Positions 1 to 5,681 of a stretch of DNA of 10,033 bases are shown here, piece by piece. Source of the stretch: Anaerolineae bacterium (GTDB lineage Bacteria; Chloroflexota; Anaerolineae; JAFGEY01); NCBI GenBank assembly GCA_016931365.1, contig JAFGEY010000365.1:1-10033 (forward strand), read 5' to 3'. The notes below the pieces were generated by a model, which was not told the DNA's origin, searched no databases, and saw only the letters and a list, made by a program, of their open reading frames with translations. The position numbers and the translations under genes were made by a program. How positions within the stretch are numbered: the stretch's first letter is position 1; each line of letters opens with the position of its first letter.

Positions 1-742
1 AGCCGATGCCCAGCCCGCGCAGTTCGGGGGAGGTGAGCATGGGGCCAAAGTGCGTCGGGCCGACCACGCTGTGCGCGGCAAAGGCGCAGATGCGGCCCTC
101 TTTCTCGGCGACAAACACGGTCGGCAGCGTATGTCCCAGCGCGATCCCGACCTCAATGGCCCAGCCGGGGTTGTTATATTCTTCGCATAGCTTGGTGAGG
201 CCGTCTTTGTCTTCCGGTGCTGCACGCCGGGTGATAAAGCCATGTGTGCGCAAGGAGGCTTCCTTGTCTGCCGTGCCAAAATCGCGCCCGGCGAGGGTCA
301 CGTCCATATTGATCCGCGCATCGCGACTGGTCTCGTAGCCCCGGCGGTCGAGAAAGACGATTGCCGAGGTGTATTTGACGTTGACGCCGGGGATGAAATA
401 GCGCGGCGGCGCCCAGCCGACGTTGATCCCCTGCACGCCCTGTTTCACAAATGCGTCTTCGATGGCGTCAAACATCGCCGTGCCGACGCCCTGTCGCTGC
501 CGATCGGGGCGCACCAGAAAGGCCTTGATCCAGCCGGTGTCGTTGGCCTTGCTGCCGAGCACAAAGCCGAGCGGATCGCCCCCCTCCTCGGCGGCGATCA
601 TCAATTCCGGGGTGTAGGTTTCGTCGTCGACCGTTTTGCTGCGCACATAGGCCTCGTTCCAGACGTTGTTTTCGGGCAGGGCGTTGAACCACTGCGTAAA
701 AGGGGCAATGTGTTTTGGGGCAAAGGGCACGATTTTGAGCAT
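1..742 (-). CDS. Tandem GNAT-family N-acetyltransferase (partial, C-terminus beyond base 1)
   Basis: This protein probably transfers an acetyl group from acetyl-CoA to an unidentified amine in the cytoplasm. The 247 visible residues hold two GNAT units. The first, about residues 1-150, has the acetyl-CoA pyrophosphate-loop motif A, VRPDRQRQGVGT, at residues 77-88. The second starts near residue 168 and reaches its own motif A, SPELRGLGIG, exactly at the window edge, so its end is missing. The ATG at 740-742 is preceded by a strong GGAGGA Shine-Dalgarno with suitable spacing. This site lies inside the left direct repeat of the palindromic element at 756-874. The gene is downstream of, and in the same direction as, the MetH-activation-like gene; without the element the two would be about 16 nt apart, so they probably form an operon. 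The GNAT family is secure, but the substrate cannot be read from the sequence. Confidence 0.88.
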   Translation of the reverse strand, partial: MLKIVPFAPKHIAPFTQWFNALPENNVWNEAYVRSKTVDDETYTPELMIAAEEGGDPLGFVLGSKANDTGWIKAFLVRPDRQRQGVGTAMFDAIEDAFVKQGVQGINVGWAPPRYFIPGVNVKYTSAIVFLDRRGYETSRDARINMDVTLAGRDFGTADKEASLRTHGFITRRAAPEDKDGLTKLCEEYNNPGWAIEVGIALGHTLPTVFVAEKEGRICAFAAHSVVGPTHFGPMLTSPELRGLGIG

Positions 743-755
743 AGATTTCCTCCAC

Positions 756-874
756 ATTACTGCTCAGGTCAAGCAGTGCTTTGACAAGATTTACAGGATG
801 AACAGGATTTTTCTGTGGTTTTTATCCTGCCAATCCTGTTCGTCCTGTCGAATTTGAGGTGGCTGGACAGTTAC
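756..874. mobile_element. MITE-like palindromic element 1, 119 bp, with probable target-site duplication
   Basis: The right end, read inward on the minus strand, is GTAACTGTCCAGCC. The left end is ATTACTGCTCAGGT. Both resemble the ends of the element at 5519-5678. The flanks are direct repeats: TCCTCCAC at 748-755 and TCCTCCAT at 875-882, 7 of 8 identical, and the next base is A on both sides. The arms (756-808 and 824-874) pair imperfectly along their whole length. The best core stem is ACAGGATGAACAGGATT (793-809) against 832-848, 17 pairs including one G-U. No coding capacity is seen. I infer a non-autonomous transposable element inserted between two minus-strand genes. A long RNA hairpin would form in the transcript and could act as an attenuator or processing site. 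Confidence 0.7.
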
Positions 875-885
875 TCCTCCATACT

Positions 886-1596
886 TTATCCGTGTTTATC
901 GGCGTTCATCAGAGGCGCGTACTGGCGCTCGTACAAGGTCTGGTCGTACGGCGCACGCCGGCCGGGGCATTCGGGCCGTGGGCAGAGCTGGCAGTTCTCA
1001 TAGCGTGTTTCGGTAGGGAACTTGATCCCGGAGACGCTCTTGGCCGGGGTCATCAAAAAGCTGTCTGAGAGCTGCACGCCGATTGCTGCTGCCGGATCGC
1101 CAAGCAGGGCAAACAGCGGGCGTTGTTCGCGCAGCGGCCAGGCGGATAGCGAGCCAGGGTTCATCGTCGACAGGTGCCCGGGCGCAAACTGAGCCTCGAT
1201 GCGCGCCTGCATCGCCTGGTATGCCGCTTGCAGGGCCAATTCCTGGATTTTTTCGACCCAATACTGGTGCAAAATGTCGTCGAGTGAGTGCTCCCAGGCT
1301 TCCAGTTCCATCCCGCCCGTGGCAATATAGGCAAAGACGCGGTGCGCCTGGTCGAGATTGACCCTGAGCACGCGGCTGCTAAAAGTCAGCCCGTCGATCT
1401 GCACCCGGTCGTCGCCGATGCAGTCGACAAAGGCCAGCTTGAACATTGCTTTGGGGCGGGCGATGGCCTCGGCGTGGGCGGCCAGCCGCTCCAATTCTTC
1501 GGCAAAGGGGCTGCCGGCTTGCACGCGAGCTCTTTGAGCCAACGCGTCGCGGTCAAGGGTGAATGGGATATCGGTGAGCAGAATGGCTTCGGGCAT
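886..1596 (-). CDS. Stand-alone MetH-activation-domain-like protein with C-terminal Cys motif
   Basis: This 236-residue protein resembles the S-adenosylmethionine-binding activation domain of B12-dependent methionine synthase, which helps restore an oxidised cobalamin to the active state. The recognisable core is residues 145-190: MNPGSLSAWPLREQRPLF followed by IGVQLSDSFLMTPAKSVSGI. It matches the MetH pattern of an xPGY/S...W...LF segment, then IGxxLTxSxxMxPxxSVSG. MetH lacks the extension seen here, Cys202-x2-Cys205-x4-Cys210 followed by GRRAPY, which suggests a metal or Fe-S site. No cobalamin-binding or homocysteine domain is attached. Stand-alone relatives in anaerobes are thought to service corrinoid methyltransferases; that role here is inference. 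The ATG at 1594-1596 follows GAGGAA closely. A TTGTCA-N17-TAGAAT promoter lies upstream (1635-1663). The stop is 11 nt before palindromic element 1. Confidence 0.8.
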   Translation of the reverse strand: MPEAILLTDIPFTLDRDALAQRARVQAGSPFAEELERLAAHAEAIARPKAMFKLAFVDCIGDDRVQIDGLTFSSRVLRVNLDQAHRVFAYIATGGMELEAWEHSLDDILHQYWVEKIQELALQAAYQAMQARIEAQFAPGHLSTMNPGSLSAWPLREQRPLFALLGDPAAAIGVQLSDSFLMTPAKSVSGIKFPTETRYENCQLCPRPECPGRRAPYDQTLYERQYAPLMNADKHG

Positions 1597-1634
1597 TGTT
1601 CCTCGTTTCTGTTGGCGGGTGAGCAGATGCGACT

Positions 1635-1663
1635 ATTCTACACCAAAATAGATGCGCTGACAA
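1635..1663 (-). promoter_or_regulatory. Sigma70-type promoter for the MetH-activation-like gene
   Basis: On the minus strand there is TTGTCA (1663-1658), a 17-nt spacer and TAGAAT (1640-1635). This would start transcription near 1628, about 30 nt before the ATG at 1596. It is divergent from the promoter at 1678-1705, and the two -35 boxes are only 14 bp apart. Confidence 0.55.
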
Positions 1664-1677
1664 AGCCTTTGTTTGAC

Positions 1678-1705
1678 TTGCTTGCAGGTCAGATCGTGCT
1701 AAAAT
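1678..1705 (+). promoter_or_regulatory. Sigma70-type promoter for the alkyltransferase-like gene
   Basis: There is TTGCTT (1678-1683), a 16-nt spacer and TAAAAT (1700-1705), giving a start near 1712 and a leader of about 25 nt before the ATG at 1737. The -35 hexamer is the same as in the promoter at 3135-3163. Confidence 0.5.
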
Positions 1706-1736
1706 GGCCTTCAGCGTGATTCGAAGGAGGCAGCAA

Positions 1737-2054
1737 ATGGACGATCAGCAGTTTTTCGACCGCGTTTACGCCCTGGTGCGGCGGATTCCACCGGGCAAGG
1801 TGGCCTCGTACGGCCAGATCGCGCGGATGCTGGAGCATCCGCACGCTGCGCGCACGGTGGGCTGGGCACTGGGCGCGCTCAAGAGCGGCGCCGGCGACGT
1901 GCCCTGGTTTCGCGTGGTCACGTCGCAGGGCAAGGTGCATTTCGCCGAGCAGCGCAAGCTGCTGGAGCAGGAAGGGGTTGTGTTCGACGTGCGAGGGCAG
2001 ATCGATATGAAGGCTTTCCAGTGGGAAGGTCTGGCACCGGGAGAGATGGTGTGA
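1737..2054 (+). CDS. Alkyltransferase-like protein (ATL), DNA-damage recognition
   Basis: This 105-residue protein is related to the DNA-binding domain of O6-methylguanine-DNA methyltransferase. It keeps the helix-turn-helix region (IPPGKVASYGQIAR, residues 18-30), the base-flipping arginine (ARTVGWAL, Arg39) and the active-site loop. The acceptor cysteine of the PCHRV motif is replaced by tryptophan: PWFRVV at 56-61, Trp57. Known ATL proteins with this change cannot transfer alkyl groups; they bind O6-alkylguanine and direct the lesion to nucleotide excision repair. The phenylalanine at the histidine position is a further deviation. The ATG at 1737 is chosen because AAGGAGG lies 7 nt upstream; an upstream in-frame start lies in the -10 box. 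The stop TGA overlaps the GTG start of the next gene as GTGA, implying translational coupling. Confidence 0.88.
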   Translation: MDDQQFFDRVYALVRRIPPGKVASYGQIARMLEHPHAARTVGWALGALKSGAGDVPWFRVVTSQGKVHFAEQRKLLEQEGVVFDVRGQIDMKAFQWEGLAPGEMV

Positions 2055-3055
2055 GTTCCGGATACCTCCAGATCGTCGGCGGGCAGCAGGTTCTCGCCAA
2101 CGACGGCCCTGTCGATGCGATGCTTGGTTTTTATGGCCGCCTGTTCGACCGGCTGACCGTCGAGGTGCAGCACATGGGAGAGCAGACGCGCTATGTCGGC
2201 TACCAGTGTGTGCTGGGCGGCAAGGATACCTTGCACTTTTTCGGCATCGAGGTCGATCAAGTCGAGGCCATCCCGGACGGGATGTTCGCCTGGGCTTTGG
2301 GCGACGATACGTGGGCGGTGTGGCAGGCGCGAGACGGGCACGACGAGATCGTTGCCCAAGAAGCTCTCACCTGGCGCTGGCTCGAGCCAGCGCCAGACAG
2401 TTCGCTGTCTGACGCGCCGAGATATTGTGGCGAGTTTGCCGCCCGCCTCCCGGCCTTGCCCAATCTGCCGGCGTCTCCCTCCGCGCGAGAGTTCTGGCTC
2501 TCGGCCCACGCCTATGTCAGCCTGGACGCAGCCGCCGCCGACAGCGACGAGGTTCGTCTGGTTCCTTACGATCCGTCCTGGCCGCGGCAGTTCGCCGAGT
2601 TTGCCGGTTGGCTTGAGGCCCGCCTGGGCGCCGACTTGGCCCTGCGCATCGAGCACTATGGGAGCACCGCCATTCCCGGCATGCCGGCCAAACCGATCAT
2701 CGACGTGCTGGTGCAGGTACCCTCCTTTGCGCAAGCCAGGCGGTGGCTGGTGCCCTGTTTCAATAACGAATTGTGGGAATACTGGTGGTATGCGGAGCAC
2801 ATAACGCTGATCAAGCGGGATCGGCTGATGGGCCGGCGTACACACCACGTCCACGTCGCGCCGGAGGGACATCGCGTGTGGGACGGACTTGTCTTTCGCG
2901 ATTACCTGCGCGCGCATCCTCACGAGGCGGCGGCTTATGGGGCGCTCAAGAGCGAACTGGCGGCGAGTTTGGGGCAGGAACGGGAGCGCTACACCGAGGC
3001 CAAGACGGCGTTCATACGCCAAGTTGTAGCAAAGGCACAGGAGGCGCAGCGATGA
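2051..3055 (+). CDS. Fusion of GyrI/effector-binding-like domain and GrpB (UPF0157) nucleotidyltransferase-fold domain
   Basis: This is a 334-residue protein with two parts. Residues 1 to about 160 resemble the GyrI/AraC effector-binding fold that holds small ligands; the segment FFGIEVDQVEAIPDGMFAWALG with WAVW (63-91) is the typical stretch. No DNA-binding domain precedes it. Residues 167-330 are a GrpB/UPF0157 domain, marked by VRLVPYDPSWP, the nucleotidyltransferase-like GSTAIPGMPAKPIIDV (204-219, Asp218 as possible metal ligand), HHVHVAPEG and a C-terminal YTEAKTAFIR helix. The biochemical role of GrpB is not established. The start is taken as GTG 2051, overlapping the ATL stop by 4 nt; the in-frame GTG at 2021 would overlap far more. 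Codons 107-121 contain a large palindrome (2371-2411). The GrpB assignment is firm, the N-terminal one moderate. Confidence 0.82.
   Translation: MSSGYLQIVGGQQVLANDGPVDAMLGFYGRLFDRLTVEVQHMGEQTRYVGYQCVLGGKDTLHFFGIEVDQVEAIPDGMFAWALGDDTWAVWQARDGHDEIVAQEALTWRWLEPAPDSSLSDAPRYCGEFAARLPALPNLPASPSAREFWLSAHAYVSLDAAAADSDEVRLVPYDPSWPRQFAEFAGWLEARLGADLALRIEHYGSTAIPGMPAKPIIDVLVQVPSFAQARRWLVPCFNNELWEYWWYAEHITLIKRDRLMGRRTHHVHVAPEGHRVWDGLVFRDYLRAHPHEAAAYGALKSELAASLGQERERYTEAKTAFIRQVVAKAQEAQR
2371..2411. repeat. 26-bp perfect palindrome plus TTCG-tetraloop hairpin inside a coding region
   Basis: Bases 2371-2396 form a perfect palindrome: CTGGCGCTGGCTC followed by its complement GAGCCAGCGCCAG. Sharing its last three bases is a second perfect hairpin, CAGACAG-TTCG-CTGTCTG (2394-2411), with the very stable UUCG tetraloop. 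Both lie within codons 107-121 of the fusion gene and keep the frame open. They encode part of the region between the effector-binding-like strands and the GrpB domain. Confidence 0.9.
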
Positions 3056-3105
3056 GCATACGCCGGCGGCTGCTGCGAGTATCTCATCGTCGGTAACTGT
3101 TTTTA
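3050..3105 (+). terminator. Possible weak terminator after the GrpB fusion gene
   Basis: CGATGAG-C-ATAC (3050-3061) pairs with GTATCTCATCG (3079-3089) apart from one bulged C. The left arm covers the stop codon. A T-rich stretch (3100-3120) follows about 10 nt after the stem, which is farther than in a classical intrinsic terminator. The assignment is therefore tentative. Confidence 0.3.
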
Positions 3106-3134
3106 TCTTTAATTTTACCCATATCGTTTTCCCC

Positions 3135-3163
3135 TTGCTTTTGACTCCAGTTTCGAGTATAAT
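3135..3163 (+). promoter_or_regulatory. Strong sigma70-type promoter for the TPR gene
   Basis: There is TTGCTT (3135-3140), a 17-nt spacer and a consensus TATAAT (3158-3163). Transcription would begin near 3170, leaving a leader of about 60 nt before the ATG at 3231. This excludes an open-frame start at 3135 and makes the ATG at 3180 unlikely. Confidence 0.7.
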
Positions 3164-3230
3164 TTTGATAGAACAAGTTATGCTTGTATCGTGTTCGATT
3201 TCTGCGGGGGCACCTGACGGAGTCAGAGTC

Positions 3231-4238
3231 ATGGACTGGACCGAGAGCTCGTACAGCGAACACACAGCAATGCGCCTTGCGCGTTCGGGGGCGCTGATCC
3301 GCGTCCTCTGCGCCGACGACGCATGCGATGTCTGCAAAGCGTTCTCGGCGCATGCTTATGCGCCCGCCGAAGTACCCCGCCTGCCGATCCGTGGCTGTCA
3401 AAACGGACAATGCCGCTGCCAGTTTATCGCCGTCGATCCGCAAAGCAAGCTCACCGTCCACGAGATGGTGCAGAACAGCGTCCGGGCATTGCGACAGAAA
3501 GACTATGATCAGGCCCGCCAGATTTTGCGTCGTGTCGTCGAACTCGACGAGATGAACGAGCAGGGCTGGCTGTGGTTGAGCGGCGTGGTTGAGGATCGGG
3601 AAAAAATTACCTGTCTGAACCACGTACTGGCGATCAACCCGCGCAACAAGCGCGCCCAGGCCGGACTGGACTATTTGCACAAAAAACTGCCTGATCTGGA
3701 AGCGATGCCGGAGGCGCCGGCAACCGTCGAACCTCAAGTCCAGCTTGAGCCAGGACCGATCGCGCCGGCCCAACCCGAGGAACCAGCGGCCGCTGTTGTG
3801 GAAGAAAACGCTGAACCGGATGCGGAACCTTCAGCGCTGTCTCCTGCCGTGATCCAAGCGCGCCAGGAACGCCAGGTGATCGTCGCTGAATGGAAAGAAT
3901 TCCTGGGCATTGCCGTCGAGACCGATCCGCAGATGCTGCTGATGCAGGGCAGCGCCTTTCTCAAGCAACTCGCCCGCCTCAACCAACAGGCTCTCGAAGG
4001 ACTGGAAGGCCAGGGCGGGTTGGATGCAGCCAAACGCCTTGAGGAGCTAGAGTTTCAATGGCAGGAATCGGGCATCATCGGCGAACCATTGGCCGATTTG
4101 ATGCACGGCACCAGCCATCAAAGTGAGGCTGATTGGGAGCCGATGCTCGCATCGCTCCGTCAGTTGGCGCAAATAGTTCTGGAACATCGAAGCGCGTTGC
4201 GCGAACAGATCGCCGCCGTGGGAGGGGACAAACCGTAA
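3231..4238 (+). CDS. TPR-containing protein with Cys-rich N-terminal motif
   Basis: This 335-residue cytoplasmic protein has no signal peptide. Residues 20-66 contain six cysteines in the pattern C27-x4-C32-x2-C35-x20-C56-x4-C61-x-C63, which looks like a structural zinc site. The spacing and the 'CxxC...GCxxxxCRC' look recall the C-terminal motif of phage head-morphogenesis proteins, but nothing else here is phage-like. Residues 77-150 form one or two tetratricopeptide-type repeats (VRALRQKDYDQARQILRRVV, then LNHVLAINPRNKRAQAGLDYL), usually protein-binding. Residues 155-205 are a Pro/Glu/Ala-rich linker, and 206-330 are an alpha-helical domain I do not recognise. The ATG at 3231 has GGAG 8 nt upstream. 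The stop is 26 nt before the TPP riboswitch. The function is unknown; a scaffold or regulatory role is inference. Confidence 0.75.
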   Translation: MDWTESSYSEHTAMRLARSGALIRVLCADDACDVCKAFSAHAYAPAEVPRLPIRGCQNGQCRCQFIAVDPQSKLTVHEMVQNSVRALRQKDYDQARQILRRVVELDEMNEQGWLWLSGVVEDREKITCLNHVLAINPRNKRAQAGLDYLHKKLPDLEAMPEAPATVEPQVQLEPGPIAPAQPEEPAAAVVEENAEPDAEPSALSPAVIQARQERQVIVAEWKEFLGIAVETDPQMLLMQGSAFLKQLARLNQQALEGLEGQGGLDAAKRLEELEFQWQESGIIGEPLADLMHGTSHQSEADWEPMLASLRQLAQIVLEHRSALREQIAAVGGDKP

Positions 4239-4264
4239 CCCGTACAGAACGCTGACACAATCGA

Positions 4265-4358
4265 ATCGCTAGGGGAGTCCGGGAGTGCCGGGCTGAGAGG
4301 ACGGTCGTTTTACCGTCGACCCTTTGAACCTGACGGATCATGCCGGCGGAGGGAAGCA
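4265..4358 (+). promoter_or_regulatory. TPP riboswitch (THI box)
   Basis: The conserved elements appear in order: GGGGAGTCCGGG; the CTGAGA core (4293-4298); a variable stem GACGGT/ACCGTC (4300-4305 with 4312-4317); ACCCTTTGAACCTGA (4319-4333); and ATGCCGGCGGAGGGAAGC (4340-4357). The riboswitch binds thiamine pyrophosphate in the nascent RNA. The terminator at 4379-4413 directly downstream indicates that high TPP stops transcription before the thiamine-binding gene. GGCGG (4345-4349) could pair with CCGCC (4388-4392) as an antiterminator, but this is only a possibility. No convincing promoter is visible between the TPR stop (4238) and the riboswitch, so transcripts may come from the promoter at 3135-3163 or from inside the TPR gene. 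Confidence 0.95.
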
Positions 4359-4378
4359 GAACCAAGATTGTTTTGATC

Positions 4379-4413
4379 AAACGCCAACCGCCCCGGTTGG
4401 CGTTTTTATTTTT
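4379..4413 (+). terminator. Riboswitch-controlled intrinsic terminator
   Basis: AAACGCCAACCG (4379-4390), loop CCC and CGGTTGGCGTTT (4394-4405) form a perfect 12-bp stem that runs into a T-rich tail to 4413. It lies between the TPP aptamer and the Shine-Dalgarno at 4416-4422, so it acts as the expression platform. Confidence 0.92.
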
Positions 4414-4431
4414 GCAAGGAGGTTTGTACGG

Positions 4432-5472
4432 ATGAAACAGAGGTTGATTTTTTTCGTGTTATTGGGCGCGCTGGCGGCCCTGATCGGCTGTGCGACAGCC
4501 AGACCCAACGAGCTGGTGGTGATGACACACGACAGCTTTGACATCGGTGAGGCCGTGATCGCCGCCTTTGAGGAAAAACATGGCGTCAAGGTGACGATCC
4601 TCAAGTCGGGCGACGCAGGCGAAGCGCTGAACAAGGCGATCTTGAGCAAGGGCAACCCCTTGGCCGACTTGTTTTTTGGCGTCGATAACACCTTTTTGAG
4701 CCGCGCGCTGCAAGAAGAGATGTTTGAAGCCTATTCGTCGCCCGAACTCGAAAACATCGATCCGGCGCTGGTGCTCGACCCGCAGCATCGCCTGCTGCCG
4801 GTCGATTGGGGCGACGTGTGCCTCAACTATGACAAAGCGTGGTTCGCGGACAAGGGCATCGCGCCGCCCGCATCACTGGAAGACCTGACCAGACCCGAGT
4901 ACAAGGGCCTGACTGTGGTTGAAAACCCGGCCACATCCTCGCCAGGGTTGGCTTTTTTGCTGGCGACGGTCGGCCATTTCGGCGCAGGCGGCTACCTCGA
5001 CTACTGGCAGGCGCTGCGCGACAACGGGGTGTGGGTGGAGAGTGGCTGGTCGGAGGCCTATTACGGGCAGTTTACGGCGGCCAGCGAAGGCAACCGCCCG
5101 CTCGTGGTCAGCTATGCCACCAGTCCGGCCGCCGAAGTTTATTACGGCGAGGGCAAGTATGCCGAGCCACCGACCACCGCCCTGCTCGCGCCGGGGGCGT
5201 GCTTCCGCCAGATCGAGTTTGTGGGCGTCCTCAAGGGCACCAAACAACGCGCGTTGGCCCGCGCTTTTGTCGACTGGATGTTGAGCCGCCCATTTCAAGA
5301 GGATATTCCGCCGCATATGTGGGTCTTTCCGGCCAACACGCAGGCCGAACTGCCGCCGGTGTTCAAGGATTGGGCCGCGCAGTCGCAATCGCCGGCAGTG
5401 GTTTCGCCCGACGAGATTGCCGCTAATCGGGAGGCGTGGATCAACGCCTGGACGGAAACCGTGCTGCGATAA
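4432..5472 (+). CDS. thiB: Thiamine ABC transporter substrate-binding lipoprotein (ThiB/TbpA family)
   Basis: This is the extracytoplasmic binding component of a thiamine (or thiamine phosphate) ABC importer. It has 346 residues, a usual length for the family. Residues 1-20 are a lipoprotein signal with lipobox ALIGC, Cys20 being lipidated after cleavage. Family landmarks are LVVMTHDSFD (28-37), the GDAGEALNK and ADLFFGVDN segments (60-86), PVDWGDVCLNYD (123-134), ENPATSSPGLAFLL (164-177) and VSYATSPAAEVYY (226-238), which closely follow the 'DPRTSTPGL' and 'SYTTSPAYH' blocks of ThiB. The ATG at 4432 has AAGGAGG 9 nt upstream. The TPP riboswitch and terminator directly upstream independently support thiamine. 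No permease (ThiP) or ATPase (ThiQ) gene follows; a strong terminator and a convergent gene do, so partners must be encoded elsewhere. Confidence 0.92.
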   Translation: MKQRLIFFVLLGALAALIGCATARPNELVVMTHDSFDIGEAVIAAFEEKHGVKVTILKSGDAGEALNKAILSKGNPLADLFFGVDNTFLSRALQEEMFEAYSSPELENIDPALVLDPQHRLLPVDWGDVCLNYDKAWFADKGIAPPASLEDLTRPEYKGLTVVENPATSSPGLAFLLATVGHFGAGGYLDYWQALRDNGVWVESGWSEAYYGQFTAASEGNRPLVVSYATSPAAEVYYGEGKYAEPPTTALLAPGACFRQIEFVGVLKGTKQRALARAFVDWMLSRPFQEDIPPHMWVFPANTQAELPPVFKDWAAQSQSPAVVSPDEIAANREAWINAWTETVLR

Positions 5473-5477
5473 ACAGA

Positions 5478-5515
5478 GCCGCCCGCCGCGTCGACGCGGC
5501 GGGCGGCCTTTCTTT
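5478..5515 (+). terminator. Strong intrinsic terminator of the thiamine-binding gene
   Basis: GCCGCCCGCCGCG (5478-5490), loop TCGA and CGCGGCGGGCGGC (5495-5507) form a perfect 13-bp GC stem, followed by CTTTCTTT. The hairpin begins 5 nt after the stop codon. The T-tail runs into the left direct repeat of palindromic element 2. Before that insertion the hairpin would have been about 14 nt from the stop of the convergent isomerase gene. Confidence 0.92.
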
Positions 5516-5518
5516 AGC

Positions 5519-5678
5519 GTAATTGCTCAGCCTGCGCTGGTTGAGAGGCCTCACCACGTTTTTGAGGCCGTATCGAGACCCAGCAGGCTTGTCGCGAGTA
5601 CTTTGTGGTCTCGATACGCCGCTGCCAAAAGCGCAACGGCTACTCGACCGGCGCTGCGTTTTGCGGTTGAGCAGTTAC
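5519..5678. mobile_element. MITE-like palindromic element 2, 160 bp, with target-site duplication
   Basis: The terminal inverted repeats are GTAATTGCTCAGCC (5519-5532) and, on the minus strand, GTAACTGCTCAACC (5678-5665), 12 of 14 identical. Perfect direct repeats TCTTTAGC flank it at 5511-5518 and 5679-5686; the following base G is also shared, so the duplication is 8 or 9 bp. The arms (5519-5580 and 5607-5678) pair imperfectly throughout and end in a perfect inner repeat, CGTATCGAGACC (5569-5580) against 5607-5618. No coding capacity is seen. I infer a non-autonomous transposable element of the same family as the element at 756-874, because the ends match while the cores differ. Confidence 0.8.
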
Positions 5679-5681
5679 TCT

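Noticed and set aside
756..874. Element 1 hairpin as a simple transcription terminator
   Set aside because: The stem is not followed by a T-tract in the minus direction, and the flanking duplication with shared ends is better explained by insertion.
1737..2054. Active O6-methylguanine-DNA methyltransferase
   Set aside because: The acceptor cysteine is tryptophan (PWFRVV), so alkyl transfer is not possible. The protein fits the ATL class.
3141..3163. TTGACT as the -35 box of the TPR promoter
   Set aside because: It is only 11 nt from TATAAT. The overlapping TTGCTT gives the proper 17-nt spacing.
3135..3230. Upstream starts (3135 or 3180) for the TPR gene
   Set aside because: A TTGCTT-N17-TATAAT promoter occupies 3135-3163 and places transcription near 3170. 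The ATG at 3180 has no ribosome site, while 3231 does.
1766..3337. A 523-codon open frame on the minus strand
   Set aside because: It lies antisense to the ATL and GrpB-fusion genes, which have family motifs, ribosome sites and a promoter. Its translation is low-complexity Arg/Pro-rich and matches nothing known. GC-rich coding DNA often leaves such antisense frames open.
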